Notes: generated by a model not told the origin, from the sequence alone. DNA of 14,832 bases from an uncultured Collinsella sp. (GCA_902478765.1 CABSMN010000007.1:1-14832); one strand, 5' to 3'. Positions 6,202 to 14,297 are shown, numbered from the stretch's first letter. A program made the numbers and translations.

Positions 6202-7137
6202 TTATGCGTCCTTCATCTTGACGTCGAGGGCGTCGCGCAGACCGTCACCCAGCAGGGTAAAGGCGAGCACCGTCGAGAGAATTGCCAAACCGGGCATGAT
6301 CATCATCCAGGGAGCAGTCAGAAGATACTGCTGACCGTCCTGAATCATGGAGCCCCACGAAGGCGTAGGCGGAATAACGCCCATGCCGAGGAAGGACAGA
6401 GCGGACTCGGTCAGAATGGCGCCACCGATGTTCATGGTCGCGTAGACTACGATGGAAGCAACGGAGTTCGGGAAGATGTGACGCACGACGATACGAGCAT
6501 CGGATGCACCCATCGCGCGCGCAGCGTCAACATAGTCGTTTTCCTTGACTGTCAGGATCGCGGATCGGAAGACACGGGCAATCGAGGGCCAGCCGAGAAT
6601 ACCGATGGCGATGAAAACATTCTGAAGACCACGGCCGATAACGGCGATCATGGCGACAACGAACAGCACGTACGGGAACGCGAGGAAGATATCCGCGAAG
6701 CGCATGATGATCGTATCCCAGATGCCGCCATAGAAACCGGCCAGGGCGCCCATGATCAGACCGATCACCGTGGAGATGGCGGTGGCCATAATACCGACGG
6801 AAAGCGAAACGCGCGCGCCGTAGATAACTCGGACGAGAATGTCGCGGCCAAGGGCGTCGGTACCAAACGGGTGCTCGGCACACGGAGCCAGCAGCGAAGT
6901 CTCGGCCATGGTCGTCGAGTCAGAAGCCGTCGGCGACCCGAGCCAGGGCTTAGCCCATAGGTCTGCGGTCAAGGCAACCAAAACGACGATGATAATCCAG
7001 CAGATACCGATAACGGCGAGCTTATTCTTGCGAAGACGCTTGAAAGCGTCGCCCCACAGCGTGCGGGACTTGGCGGGAGCAGATGCGGCCTTGGTGGCGG
7101 TAGCCTGCTCCTGAGACTGAGAATCAGTTTCCTGCAT
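6202..7137 (-). CDS. oppC: Oligopeptide/dipeptide ABC transporter permease OppC/DppC
   Basis: A 311-residue inner-membrane permease. A 35-residue hydrophilic, Ala/Ser/Gln-rich N-terminus precedes TM1 (about 40-58). The conserved OppC periplasmic motif HPFGTDALGRD lies at 89-99, followed by about five more membrane segments from ~107 onward. The EAA loop that docks on the ATPases is DYVDAARAMGASDARIVVRH at 201-220. The start has a strong ribosome site, GGGAGG 8 nt upstream, which begins directly after the oppB stop codon (14 bp between the genes). Together with OppB it forms the channel. Confidence 0.95.
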   Translation of the reverse strand: MQETDSQSQEQATATKAASAPAKSRTLWGDAFKRLRKNKLAVIGICWIIIVVLVALTADLWAKPWLGSPTASDSTTMAETSLLAPCAEHPFGTDALGRDILVRVIYGARVSLSVGIMATAISTVIGLIMGALAGFYGGIWDTIIMRFADIFLAFPYVLFVVAMIAVIGRGLQNVFIAIGILGWPSIARVFRSAILTVKENDYVDAARAMGASDARIVVRHIFPNSVASIVVYATMNIGGAILTESALSFLGMGVIPPTPSWGSMIQDGQQYLLTAPWMMIMPGLAILSTVLAFTLLGDGLRDALDVKMKDA

Positions 7138-7151
7138 GAGACGTACCTCCC

Positions 7152-8189
7152 TTAGGCCTTATCCGACGGACCGCCGAGGCGGATACGCGGGTCGAGGAAT
7201 GCATAGCTAATGTCGACGAGCAGGTTGATCACCATAACGACGACAACGATGAGCGTAACGCCGCCCATAACGATGGGCCAGTCGCGCATGCTAATGGCGC
7301 GGTAGACCTCAGAGCCGATACCGGGCCAGTTAAAGACCGTCTCGGTCAGGATGGCGCCCGAAAGCATGCCGCCGAAGTCGACACCAATATAGGTAACAAC
7401 GGGGATGAGTGCATTCTTAAGCGCATGCTTGACGATGATCGCGCGATTGGAGAGACCCTTGGCCTTTGCCGTGCGGATGTAATCCTGATTCATGACGTCG
7501 AGTAGCTGCGAGCGCATGATGCGGGCAGCATAGGCGGTCGAAACCGAAGCCAGCGTAATGGTCGGAAGCACATAGTGCATCCAATCCTGATACTGAGAGC
7601 TGGAGCCGCCGGCACCCGAGATCGGCATGGAGAATGCGCCGCCGGTGGCATCCTTAAGGATGACGCCAAAGAACAGCTGCAGCAGCATACCGAGCCAGAA
7701 TGCAGGAACGGCAACGAGGATCGACGTGGTCAGCGTTACCAAAATATCCCAGAAGGAATAGCGCTTTACCGCCGAAATGATACCCGCACCGATACCCATG
7801 ATTGCCTCGAGCACAATGGCGCACGCGGCGAGTTTAACCGTATACGGATACTTCTGGGCAAAGATTTCCGCAACCGGCAGCTTGCGCTGATACGAATTGC
7901 CCAGATCGCCATGAAGCAGACCATTCATGTAATTCAAGTATTGGTCCACAAGCGACGTTGGAACGGGATCGCCGTTCTCGTCAAGGATCGCGTTGCCGTC
8001 CTCGTCCGCCTGGACCAGGTGATAGCGCACGCGAAGTTGAAGCTCTACCTCGGGGGACAGAGCCTTGTCTCCACCGATCAGCTTGATCGGGTCTCCCGGC
8101 ACAATATTCTGGAGGGCGAACAGAATCAACGTAACGCCCAAAAATACCGGGATGAACTGAAGCACACGTTTAACGATGTACTTACCCAT
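7152..8189 (-). CDS. oppB: Oligopeptide/dipeptide ABC transporter permease OppB/DppB
   Basis: A 345-residue permease: TM1 at about 10-29, extracellular segment ~30-115, then about five membrane helices. The EAA loop is DYIRTAKAKGLSNRAIIVKH at 236-255. The motif GDLGNSY (94-100) is typical of OppB. GGGGAG lies 4 nt upstream of the ATG. In the extracellular segment, where many relatives run from the LR..YGL motif almost directly to the QYL motif, there is an acidic insert at about 60-78 (ADEDGNAILDENGDPVP) that resembles a double Ca-binding loop; this is inference. First gene of the oppBCDF part, separated from oppA by 157 bp with two hairpins. Confidence 0.94.
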   Translation of the reverse strand: MGKYIVKRVLQFIPVFLGVTLILFALQNIVPGDPIKLIGGDKALSPEVELQLRVRYHLVQADEDGNAILDENGDPVPTSLVDQYLNYMNGLLHGDLGNSYQRKLPVAEIFAQKYPYTVKLAACAIVLEAIMGIGAGIISAVKRYSFWDILVTLTTSILVAVPAFWLGMLLQLFFGVILKDATGGAFSMPISGAGGSSSQYQDWMHYVLPTITLASVSTAYAARIMRSQLLDVMNQDYIRTAKAKGLSNRAIIVKHALKNALIPVVTYIGVDFGGMLSGAILTETVFNWPGIGSEVYRAISMRDWPIVMGGVTLIVVVVMVINLLVDISYAFLDPRIRLGGPSDKA

Positions 8190-8219
8190 ACCACTCCCCT
8201 ATCTAGGGATTAACCTAAA

Positions 8220-8249
8220 TGGGATGCCGATCGCCAGACCGGCATCCCA
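8220..8249 (-). terminator. Intercistronic hairpin upstream of oppB (partial terminator)
   Basis: TGGGATGCCG (8220-8229) pairs with CGGCATCCCA (8240-8249), a perfect 10-bp stem with a 10-nt loop. On the minus strand it is followed by ATTTAGG, a poor U-tail, so leaky termination or 3' protection of the oppA message is the likely role. It would favour more OppA than transporter; that reading is inference. Confidence 0.6.
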
Positions 8250-8298
8250 AAATTACCATCAGCCAGTTTACCCCAGGTTAGGGAGAACTGTATGTTTC

Positions 8299-8332
8299 CC
8301 ATGAGGTCTACGTAAATACTTGACCCTCATGG
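8299..8332 (-). promoter_or_regulatory. Hairpin just downstream of the oppA stop codon
   Basis: CCATGAGG (8299-8306) and CCTCATGG (8325-8332) form an 8-bp perfect stem, extended on the minus strand by GTC/GAC if one G is bulged, leaving a loop of about 13 nt. It starts 14 nt after the oppA stop. With the 8220-8249 hairpin it makes a two-stem spacer typical of oppA/oppB junctions where the binding-protein message is stabilised. Confidence 0.55.
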
Positions 8333-8346
8333 AAGCTGCAAAACTC

Positions 8347-10023
8347 TTAGGCGAGCTCAGCGGTACCCAGATCGGCGTGCTTCTGCGGATCGACATAGAG
8401 GTACTTGACGCGATCGGAGCCGACGATGGTGTGCGTGTAGAACATCACCGGGATAACCGGGCAGTCAGCGGCGACCATAGCGTCAGCCTCCTGCATCTTG
8501 GCGATGCGCTCGTCGTCGTCAACCGTGGCACGGGCCTCATCGACCTTGGCATCGAACTCGGGGTTGTTGTAACCAGAGCGGTTGTCGCCACCGAGGGAGT
8601 CGGAGTGGAACAGCGGGTACAGGAAGTTGTCCATGATCGGGTAATCGGCGATCCAGCCCAGACGGCCGAACTGATAGTTGAAGTTCTGATACTGCTCGAG
8701 CAGGGCAGACCACTCGGGAGTATCGGAGACGGCGGTGACGCCCACCTTGGCGAGGTCGCCGATGATGGACTCCATGATCTCCTTGTGGCCACCGTCCTGG
8801 TTGTAGGACAGGGTCACATTGATGCCACGATCGCCGTTAGCGCCAGCGGGAGCGACCTTGTCGAGGTACTCGTTAGCCTTGTCGACGTCATAGGCGCAGA
8901 ACTCCCATGCGCCCTCCTTGTAGCCGGCGATTCCCGGAGGAACGATGCCGTCAGCGGGGGTACGGGTGCCCTTGAAGATGGTCTTGCAGATGGCCTCACG
9001 GTTGATAGCCAGGGAGATGCCCCTGCGCAGGTCAGCGTTGTTGAACGGCTCGGCCGTGGTGTTGCACGTCAGATAGTACGTGGAAGGCTCGGAGCCGAGC
9101 AGCATGCGCTCGCCGTCACCCATGGTGTAGCCATCCTTGGACTCGCCGCGGTCCTTCTTGGCGGCGTCGATCTGAGCAACGGGAACGTCGCAGACATCGA
9201 GGTTGCCGGCCTGGAACTCCTTGTAAGCGGTCTCCACGTCCTTGATGACCTGGAAGTGGATGGCGTCGATCTTGGCCTTGTCGCCATAGTAATCGTCAAA
9301 CTTCTTGAGGTTGATCTCCTGACCATCCTCCCACTTGCCGTCCATCATGAACGGGCCGTTACCGACCGGGGCAAGGTAGAAGCTCTTGACATCGGACTCG
9401 GCGCACTCGGGAACCGGGGACAGAGCCGGGTGAGAGGCGACGAACGGGAAGTCGGCGTAGGCGGAAGTCAGCTTGACGACGAGGGTCTCGTCATCCGGGC
9501 AGGTAACGCCGGACAGCTCGGTAGCATTACCGGCAAGCAGATCGTCATAGCCCTCGACCATGGAAAGGTGGTAGGAGACCTCGGAAGGACCATACTCGGT
9601 AGCGATGGCCGACTTAGTGTTGACCAGGCGCTCCCAGCCGAGCTTGAAGGACTTGGAGGTAACGTCGTCACCGTTGTGGAACTTGGCCTTCTTGATCTTG
9701 AAGGTGAACTCGGTGGCGTCGTCGTTAGCCTCAAAGGACTCGCAAGCCAGCGGAACGATCTCGCCCTTCTCGTTATCGTACTCCGTCAGAGCGTCGAAGA
9801 GCTGATACTCGACCTGAGTGCCCTGATCCTCCTGGACGTTGTAGGGGTCGATGCAGACCGGGTTGTTGATGTAGAAGTTCAGCGTCGAACCGGACTCAGA
9901 ACCGGAAGCGTCGCCGCCCTTCTTGCCGCATGCGGCAAGAAAAGCCATGGAGCTCGCAGCGAGGGTGCCGCCAACAAAGGCGCGACGACCCATAACGGGC
10001 TGGTGGAACATAGAATCAGCCAT
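8347..10023 (-). CDS. oppA: Peptide ABC transporter substrate-binding lipoprotein OppA/DppA
   Basis: A 558-residue SBP_bac_5 (family 5) extracellular solute-binding protein that delivers peptides to OppBCDF. The signal peptide ends in lipobox LAAC with Cys32 as lipid attachment site, and carries a twin-arginine-like motif GRRAFVG at 12-18, so export may use Tat. A Gly/Ser-rich linker (about 33-46) leads into the binding domain, which starts TLNFYINNP and contains the typical NGPF, RRGISLAINRE and DYPIMDNFLYP stretches. I chose ATG at 10021-10023 because AAGGAGG lies 5 nt upstream; a start 15 residues earlier lacks a ribosome site and makes an odd N-terminus. It is the first gene of the opp operon, downstream of the secG terminator, so it has its own promoter. 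Ligand length and preference cannot be read from sequence. Confidence 0.95.
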   Translation of the reverse strand: MADSMFHQPVMGRRAFVGGTLAASSMAFLAACGKKGGDASGSESGSTLNFYINNPVCIDPYNVQEDQGTQVEYQLFDALTEYDNEKGEIVPLACESFEANDDATEFTFKIKKAKFHNGDDVTSKSFKLGWERLVNTKSAIATEYGPSEVSYHLSMVEGYDDLLAGNATELSGVTCPDDETLVVKLTSAYADFPFVASHPALSPVPECAESDVKSFYLAPVGNGPFMMDGKWEDGQEINLKKFDDYYGDKAKIDAIHFQVIKDVETAYKEFQAGNLDVCDVPVAQIDAAKKDRGESKDGYTMGDGERMLLGSEPSTYYLTCNTTAEPFNNADLRRGISLAINREAICKTIFKGTRTPADGIVPPGIAGYKEGAWEFCAYDVDKANEYLDKVAPAGANGDRGINVTLSYNQDGGHKEIMESIIGDLAKVGVTAVSDTPEWSALLEQYQNFNYQFGRLGWIADYPIMDNFLYPLFHSDSLGGDNRSGYNNPEFDAKVDEARATVDDDERIAKMQEADAMVAADCPVIPVMFYTHTIVGSDRVKYLYVDPQKHADLGTAELA

Positions 10024-10109
10024 GCCATCCTCCTTATGAGATAGGACAAAGTGAATTCGGCCGGGCAACGTCGAGACAGCCCAATCGAACCATTCAAACG
10101 CGGTCCGCT

Positions 10110-10170
10110 GTTATGGCTGGTTATGCAATGCGGGCCAACGTTTCGCAATACAGTAGCGCATTTTATGCAC
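10110..10170 (-). promoter_or_regulatory. Candidate oppA promoter and dyad
   Basis: On the minus strand TTGCGA (10143-10148) and CATAAC (10120-10125) are spaced by 17 nt, each matching 4 of 6 consensus bases. A second CATAAC copy lies 10 nt downstream (10110-10115). An imperfect dyad GTGCAT-AAA-ATGCGC (10156-10170) sits just upstream and could be an operator. The leader would be about 90 nt. Bases 10024-10261 contain no gene. Weak, position-based evidence only. Confidence 0.35.
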
Positions 10171-10261
10171 AATTTGGCGCTGATTCCGGTTAACGGTCGA
10201 GAATTTCTTTAGTTGGGCGAAGTATATGGGGATATTTTGACTCTGTTACAAATATGTAAAC

Positions 10262-10293
10262 AAAAAGGGCCCCGCACATGCGGGACCCTTTAC
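10262..10293 (-). terminator. Rho-independent terminator after secG
   Basis: On the minus strand AAAGGGTCCCGC-ATGT-GCGGGGCCCTTT (one U-G pair) is followed by a T-run (10262-10266). It lies about 20 nt past the secG stop and separates the glycolysis/secG block from the opp operon. Confidence 0.92.
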
Positions 10294-10313
10294 AAACGCA
10301 TATACGCCGATGC

Positions 10314-10568
10314 TTAGTAGCCGACGATGCCCTGCGGGAAGAAGAACATGCACAGCACGACGCACACGGCAAACACGACAGCCATGATAACGGTCAGGCG
10401 GTCAAGGTTCTGCTCCATAACGCCTGTGGCAGAGCTGGAGTTATACAGCGAGCTAGCGATCATATCCGAAACGCCGGTGCCCTTACCGGAGTGCATCAGG
10501 ACGAGAATCGTCAGCGCCACGGCAGAAACAGCCCAAACGACAAACAGAAGAATCTGAAACGGACCCAT
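10314..10568 (-). CDS. secG: Protein translocase subunit SecG
   Basis: An 84-residue small membrane protein with two hydrophobic helices (about 3-25 and 57-77) joined by a loop containing HSGKGTGVSDM, the conserved SecG signature, then EQNLDRLTV before TM2. It assists SecYE in protein export at the cytoplasmic membrane. AAGGAGC lies 6 nt upstream of the ATG. It follows gpmI after 165 bp that include a terminator, so a separate promoter is likely, although no strong one is visible (an extended -10 TGGTACAGT near 10605 is the best guess). Linkage to the gap-pgk-tpiA cluster is a known actinobacterial pattern. Confidence 0.93.
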   Translation of the reverse strand: MGPFQILLFVVWAVSAVALTILVLMHSGKGTGVSDMIASSLYNSSSATGVMEQNLDRLTVIMAVVFAVCVVLCMFFFPQGIVGY

Positions 10569-10634
10569 AGATAAGCTCCTTAATAGAACAATTCAAACTC
10601 CAGTACTGTACCACAACCTCCAACACTCCCCCAC

Positions 10635-10665
10635 CTGCCATTTAGGGACGGGGTAGAAATGGCAG
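10635..10665. repeat. REP-like hairpin upstream of secG
   Basis: CTGCCATTT (10635-10643) and AAATGGCAG (10657-10665) form a perfect 9-bp stem around the 13-nt loop AGGGACGGGGTAG. The stem is not GC-rich and has no T-run, so it does not look like a terminator; the next stem at 10673 already fills that role. The loop carries GTAG, a tetranucleotide known from REP elements, but a REP identity is unproven. Confidence 0.6.
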
Positions 10666-10672
10666 AAATACC

Positions 10673-10708
10673 AAAAAAGGGGGTCGTCCGGTTGTGGACA
10701 ACCCCCTT
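10673..10708 (-). terminator. Rho-independent terminator after gpmI
   Basis: On the minus strand AAGGGGGTTGTCC and GGACGACCCCCTT form a 13-bp stem with one U-G pair and a 6-nt loop, followed by a T-run (10673-10676). It begins 26 nt after the gpmI stop codon. Confidence 0.92.
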
Positions 10709-10733
10709 ACTAGAAAACGGTATTTGTTTTCTA

Positions 10734-12287
10734 TTAGGCCTCGGTGGCGAGCACGCGACCCGTCATCTCGGCGGAAGGCTCAATACCAGCCATGGTGAGC
10801 ATGGTCGGAGCGATATCGGAAAGACGGCCGTCCTCGATACCGGTGAGCTGGGCCTTCTCATCAACGATGATGAACGGCACACGGTTGGTGGTGTGAGCCG
10901 TAAACGGATGCTTGGAACCGTCGGAAGCGACGTCAAACATGTGGTCGGCGTTGCCATGGTCGGCGGTAATCAGCGCAAAGCCGCCCTTGGCGAGAATCGC
11001 CGGGACAACCTTGGACAGAGCATCGTCAACAGCCTCGACGGCCTTAACGGCGGCGTCGAAGACACCGGTGTGACCAACCATGTCGCAGTTCGCGAAGTTC
11101 ACGATGTAGAAATCAGCGCGATCCTCGTTGATTGCGGCGACGAGCTTCTCGGTAACCTCGGGAGCGCTCATCTCGGGCTGCAGATCGTAGGTAGCGACCT
11201 TGGGGGAAGCGACGAGCACGCGCTCCTCGCCCTCCTTGGGCTCCTCGATGCCGCCGTTGAGGAAGAACGTCACGTGGGCGTACTTCTCGGTCTCGGCGGT
11301 GTGCAGCTGCTTCAGGCCATTGGCAGCGATAACGTCGGCCAGAACGTTCTCGGGGAACGTCTTGGGGAAGGCAACCTCGACGTCAAACGTCGGATCGTAC
11401 TCGGTCATCGTCACAAAGTGCGACAGCTTGATCTGCTCGCGCTCAAAGCCGTCGAACTCCTTGTCCGTGAACACGCGGGTCATCTGACGAGCGCGGTCGG
11501 GACGGAAGTTGAAGAAGATGGCCGCGTCGCCCTCGTGGATGCCCTCATTGTGGGCAGCGAAGGGCTCGACGAACTCATCGCCGCGCGGATCCTTCTCGTA
11601 GTAGGCCTTGATACCGGCCACGGGGTCGGTATCGGCATCGGACGCGTTGACCATGACATCGTAGGCACGCTGGATGCGCTCCCAACGGTTATCGCGGTCC
11701 ATGGCCCAATAACGACCCGAGACGGTGGCAACGCGAGCGTCGCAACCGGTCTCCTCGGAAATCTTGGCCAAGAAAGCGCAGAACTCGCTCATGTAGCCAG
11801 CACCGGACTGCGGGTCAACGTCGCGGCCATCCATAAAGGCGTGGACGCGAACGGTCTTGACGCCATGCTGGGCAGCCATCTTGACCAGGGCCTCGACATG
11901 GTTCATGTGAGAATGAACGCCGCCGGGGCTCATAAGGCCCATGAGGTGAAGGGTCTTGCCTTCGGCCTTGACATCGTCCATAGCCTTGACGAAGACCTCG
12001 TTCTTGGCGATGGAGCCGTCCTTGATGGCATTGTTGATGCGCGAAAGCTCCTGGAAGACGATGCGGCCGGCACCGATATTGAGGTGACCCACCTCGGAGT
12101 TGCCCATCTGGCCATCGGGAAGGCCCACGTCCTCGCCCGAAGCGCCGAGCGTGGTGTGGGGGTATTTCTCGTACAGGCTATCAAGGAAGGGCGTCTTGGC
12201 AGCGGCGACGGCGTTCTCGCCATCGGCCGGAGCCAGGCCACAGCCGTCCATGATGATCAGGAGTGCAGGAAGATGACGCTGTGCCAT
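10734..12287 (-). CDS. gpmI: 2,3-bisphosphoglycerate-independent phosphoglycerate mutase
   Basis: A 517-residue cofactor-independent mutase that interconverts 3- and 2-phosphoglycerate in the cytoplasm using two Mn ions. The phosphatase-superfamily metal and active-site residues are visible: Asp14 in IIMDGCG, the nucleophile Ser64 in GQMGNSEVGHLNIGAGR, the Asp402/His406 pair in CDMVGH, Asp443/His444 in TADHGNADHM, and His465 in HTTNRVPF. Length is normal for the family (about 510). Its ATG lies 5 nt after the tpiA stop codon; AGGA overlaps that stop, so translation is probably coupled. It is the last gene of the pgk-tpiA-gpmI unit and is followed by a clear terminator. The unrelated cofactor-dependent type (gpmA) is excluded by sequence. 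Confidence 0.97.
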   Translation of the reverse strand: MAQRHLPALLIIMDGCGLAPADGENAVAAAKTPFLDSLYEKYPHTTLGASGEDVGLPDGQMGNSEVGHLNIGAGRIVFQELSRINNAIKDGSIAKNEVFVKAMDDVKAEGKTLHLMGLMSPGGVHSHMNHVEALVKMAAQHGVKTVRVHAFMDGRDVDPQSGAGYMSEFCAFLAKISEETGCDARVATVSGRYWAMDRDNRWERIQRAYDVMVNASDADTDPVAGIKAYYEKDPRGDEFVEPFAAHNEGIHEGDAAIFFNFRPDRARQMTRVFTDKEFDGFEREQIKLSHFVTMTEYDPTFDVEVAFPKTFPENVLADVIAANGLKQLHTAETEKYAHVTFFLNGGIEEPKEGEERVLVASPKVATYDLQPEMSAPEVTEKLVAAINEDRADFYIVNFANCDMVGHTGVFDAAVKAVEAVDDALSKVVPAILAKGGFALITADHGNADHMFDVASDGSKHPFTAHTTNRVPFIIVDEKAQLTGIEDGRLSDIAPTMLTMAGIEPSAEMTGRVLATEA

Positions 12288-12292
12288 ATGTC

Positions 12293-13060
12293 CTACTCGC
12301 CTGCCTTGACGACCATAGAGGCGAAGTCGGCAGCCTTGAGCGAAGCGCCGCCCACGAGGGCGCCGTCAACGTCGGGCTTGGCGACGAGCTCAGCGATGTT
12401 GCCGGGCTTGGCAGAGCCACCATAGAGAACGCGGATGCCGTTAGCGAGCTCCTCGCCGAACATCTCCTTGAGGGTCTCACGGATAGCGCCGCAGACCTCC
12501 TGAGCGTCCTCGGCGGTAGCGGTCTTGCCGGTGCCGATGGCCCAGATGGGCTCGTAGGCGACGACGACCTGCTTGGGGCAGGTGATCTCAAGACCAGCAA
12601 GGCCAGCCTTGACCTGGTTCACGACGTGCTCGACATAGGTGCCAGCCTCGCGGACCTCGAGAGACTCGCCGCAGCAGAAGACGGGAACAAGACCGGCGGC
12701 AACGAGAGCCTTGGCCTTCTTGTTCTGATCCTCGTCGGTCTCGTGGAAGTAGTCGCGACGCTCGGAGTGACCGATGATGCAGTAGGTGCAGCCAGCGGAC
12801 TTGAGCATGTCGCAAGAGGACTCACCGGTGAAGGCACCCTTGGCCTCCCAGTACACGTTCTGTGCACCGAGGGCGATGGGGGCAGCCTGAATGCGGTCAT
12901 GAACCGTGGTGATGTCGATGGTCGGAGGGCAGACGAGCACCTCGACGCCAGCCGGAACCTCGGGCAGAGCCTGAGCCAGCTCGTCGGCGAGCTTGGCGGC
13001 CTCGGCGACGTCGTTGTTCATCTTCCAGTTACCAGCGATAAGAAGGGTGCGATTAGGCAT
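12293..13060 (-). CDS. tpiA: Triosephosphate isomerase
   Basis: A 255-residue TIM-barrel enzyme that interconverts dihydroxyacetone phosphate and glyceraldehyde 3-phosphate. Asn11 and Lys13 (GNWKMN), catalytic His98 (IIGHSERR), catalytic Glu170 (AYEPIWAIGTG) with loop 6 at about 171-182, and the phosphate-binding GGSAKPGN and GALVGGASL are all present. I chose ATG at 13058-13060, which gives the standard N-terminus MPNRTLLIAGNWKMN and has GGAGG 9 nt upstream; a start further upstream would add 21 unrelated residues. The start overlaps the end of pgk by 8 bp, indicating translational coupling. Confidence 0.97.
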   Translation of the reverse strand: MPNRTLLIAGNWKMNNDVAEAAKLADELAQALPEVPAGVEVLVCPPTIDITTVHDRIQAAPIALGAQNVYWEAKGAFTGESSCDMLKSAGCTYCIIGHSERRDYFHETDEDQNKKAKALVAAGLVPVFCCGESLEVREAGTYVEHVVNQVKAGLAGLEITCPKQVVVAYEPIWAIGTGKTATAEDAQEVCGAIRETLKEMFGEELANGIRVLYGGSAKPGNIAELVAKPDVDGALVGGASLKAADFASMVVKAGE

Positions 13061-14243
13061 CGAGAAGCGCCTCCACTCCGGGCAGGGCCTTACCCTCGAC
13101 GAGCTCCATGGAAGCGCCACCACCGGTGGAGATCCAGCTCATCTTGTCGGCCAGGTTGAACTTGTTGACAGCTGCGACAGAGTCGCCACCGCCGATGATC
13201 GAGGTGCAGTCGGCCTCGGCGACGGCCTCGGCGATAGCCTGGGTGCCGTGAGCGAAGTTATCGAACTCGAAGACGCCCATGGGGCCGTTCCAGAACACGG
13301 TCTTGGCGCCCTTGACAGCCTCGGCGTAGAGCTCCTCGGTCTTGGGGCCGATGTCCATGCCCTCACGATCGTCGGGGATAGCGTCGGAAGCGACAACCTC
13401 GGGGACAGCGTCCTCGCCAAAGTGATCGGCAACGCGGTTGTCGATGGGGAGCAGGATCTTGACGCCCTTCTCCTCGGCCTTCTTGAGCATCTCGCCGGCA
13501 CGCTCGACCCAGTCCTCTTCCTTGAGGGACTGACCGACGGTCAGGCCCTGAGCCAGGAAGAAGGTGTAGGCCATGCCGCCACCGATGATCAGGGTATCAG
13601 CGGAGTCGATGAGGTGATCGAGAACGCCGATCTTGGAGGAAACCTTGGAACCGCCGACGATAGCGACGAAGGGGCGCTCGGGCTCGGCGAAGATGCCGGT
13701 CAGCGTGTCGACCTCCTTCTCGAGCAGGAAGCCGGCGACGGCAGGCAGGTAAGCGGCGGGGCCCACGACGGAACCCTGGGCGCGGTGAGCGGTGCCGAAA
13801 GCATCGAGAACGAAGACGTCACCATAGGAAGCGAGCTTCTTGGCGATCTCGGGATCGTTCTTCTTCTCACGCTTGTCGAAACGGACGTTCTCGAGAACGA
13901 GGACCTTGCCCGGCTCGACGGCGGCAACAGCCTCGGCGGCCTTCTCGCCGTAGGTGTCGGCGACAAAGGCAACATCGAGACCAGAGAGCTCAGCGAGCTT
14001 CTTGGCGACAGGCTCAAGGGAGAGCTCGGGCTGGAAGCCGGTGCCATCGGGACGACCGAGGTGGCTCATGAGGATGACGCGAGCGTTGTGCTCAACGAGG
14101 TAGTTGATGGTGGGCAGGGCAGCCTTGATGCGGGTGGTGTCGCCAACGACGCCATCCTTGATAGGCACGTTGAAGTCAACGCGGACGAGAACGCGCTTGC
14201 CGTCGACATCGATGTCGCGGACGGTCTTCTTGGTAAAGGCCAT
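13053..14243 (-). CDS. pgk: Phosphoglycerate kinase
   Basis: A 396-residue monomeric kinase that makes ATP from 1,3-bisphosphoglycerate. Family motifs in order: RVDFNVP (21-27), SHLGRP (60-65), ENVRF (118-122), DAFGTAHRA (147-155), GGSKVSSK (197-204), WNGPMGVFE (318-326), GGGDS (351-355), STGGGAS (372-378). The start ATG at 14241-14243 gives the normal N-terminus; GAAAGG is 11 nt upstream, a slightly long spacing. It follows gap by 140 bp that contain a terminator-like stem and a leader hairpin, so expression may partly depend on readthrough from gap or on a local promoter not clearly seen. Length is normal and no residue is missing. Confidence 0.97.
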   Translation of the reverse strand: MAFTKKTVRDIDVDGKRVLVRVDFNVPIKDGVVGDTTRIKAALPTINYLVEHNARVILMSHLGRPDGTGFQPELSLEPVAKKLAELSGLDVAFVADTYGEKAAEAVAAVEPGKVLVLENVRFDKREKKNDPEIAKKLASYGDVFVLDAFGTAHRAQGSVVGPAAYLPAVAGFLLEKEVDTLTGIFAEPERPFVAIVGGSKVSSKIGVLDHLIDSADTLIIGGGMAYTFFLAQGLTVGQSLKEEDWVERAGEMLKKAEEKGVKILLPIDNRVADHFGEDAVPEVVASDAIPDDREGMDIGPKTEELYAEAVKGAKTVFWNGPMGVFEFDNFAHGTQAIAEAVAEADCTSIIGGGDSVAAVNKFNLADKMSWISTGGGASMELVEGKALPGVEALLDA

Positions 14244-14266
14244 GTTTGCTTCTACCTTTCGTACGT

Positions 14267-14289
14267 GTCTGCCTCCCATTACGGCAGAC
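14267..14289 (-). promoter_or_regulatory. Hairpin in the pgk leader
   Basis: GTCTGCC (14267-14273) and GGCAGAC (14283-14289) form a perfect 7-bp stem with a 9-nt loop, about 24 nt upstream of the pgk start codon and just downstream of the gap-pgk terminator. It may be a 5' stabiliser or RNA-processing mark; no known riboswitch pattern is recognised. Confidence 0.5.
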
Positions 14290-14297
14290 GATTTCCT

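Noticed and set aside
4340..6334. Long open frame on the plus strand opposite oppD and oppF (664 codons)
   Set aside because: It is antisense to two genes with every catalytic motif intact, has no family motif of its own, and reads as Leu/Gly/Asp/Val-rich filler produced by strong codon bias.
8320..10044. 574-codon plus-strand open frame opposite oppA
   Set aside because: It is a mirror of the oppA codon bias, with no ribosome site or recognisable domain; oppA has a clear lipobox, ribosome site and family motifs.
10024..10068. Fifteen-residue N-terminal extension of OppA
   Set aside because: A strong AAGGAGG site sits 5 nt before the later ATG at 10023 and gives a normal signal peptide.
10659..12425. 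588-codon plus-strand open frame opposite gpmI
   Set aside because: Antisense to a fully conserved phosphoglycerate mutase; the composition is low-complexity and starts inside the terminator.
13061..13123. 21-residue N-terminal extension of TpiA
   Set aside because: It lies within pgk and replaces the standard TIM N-terminus; the ATG at 13060 with GGAGG upstream is better.
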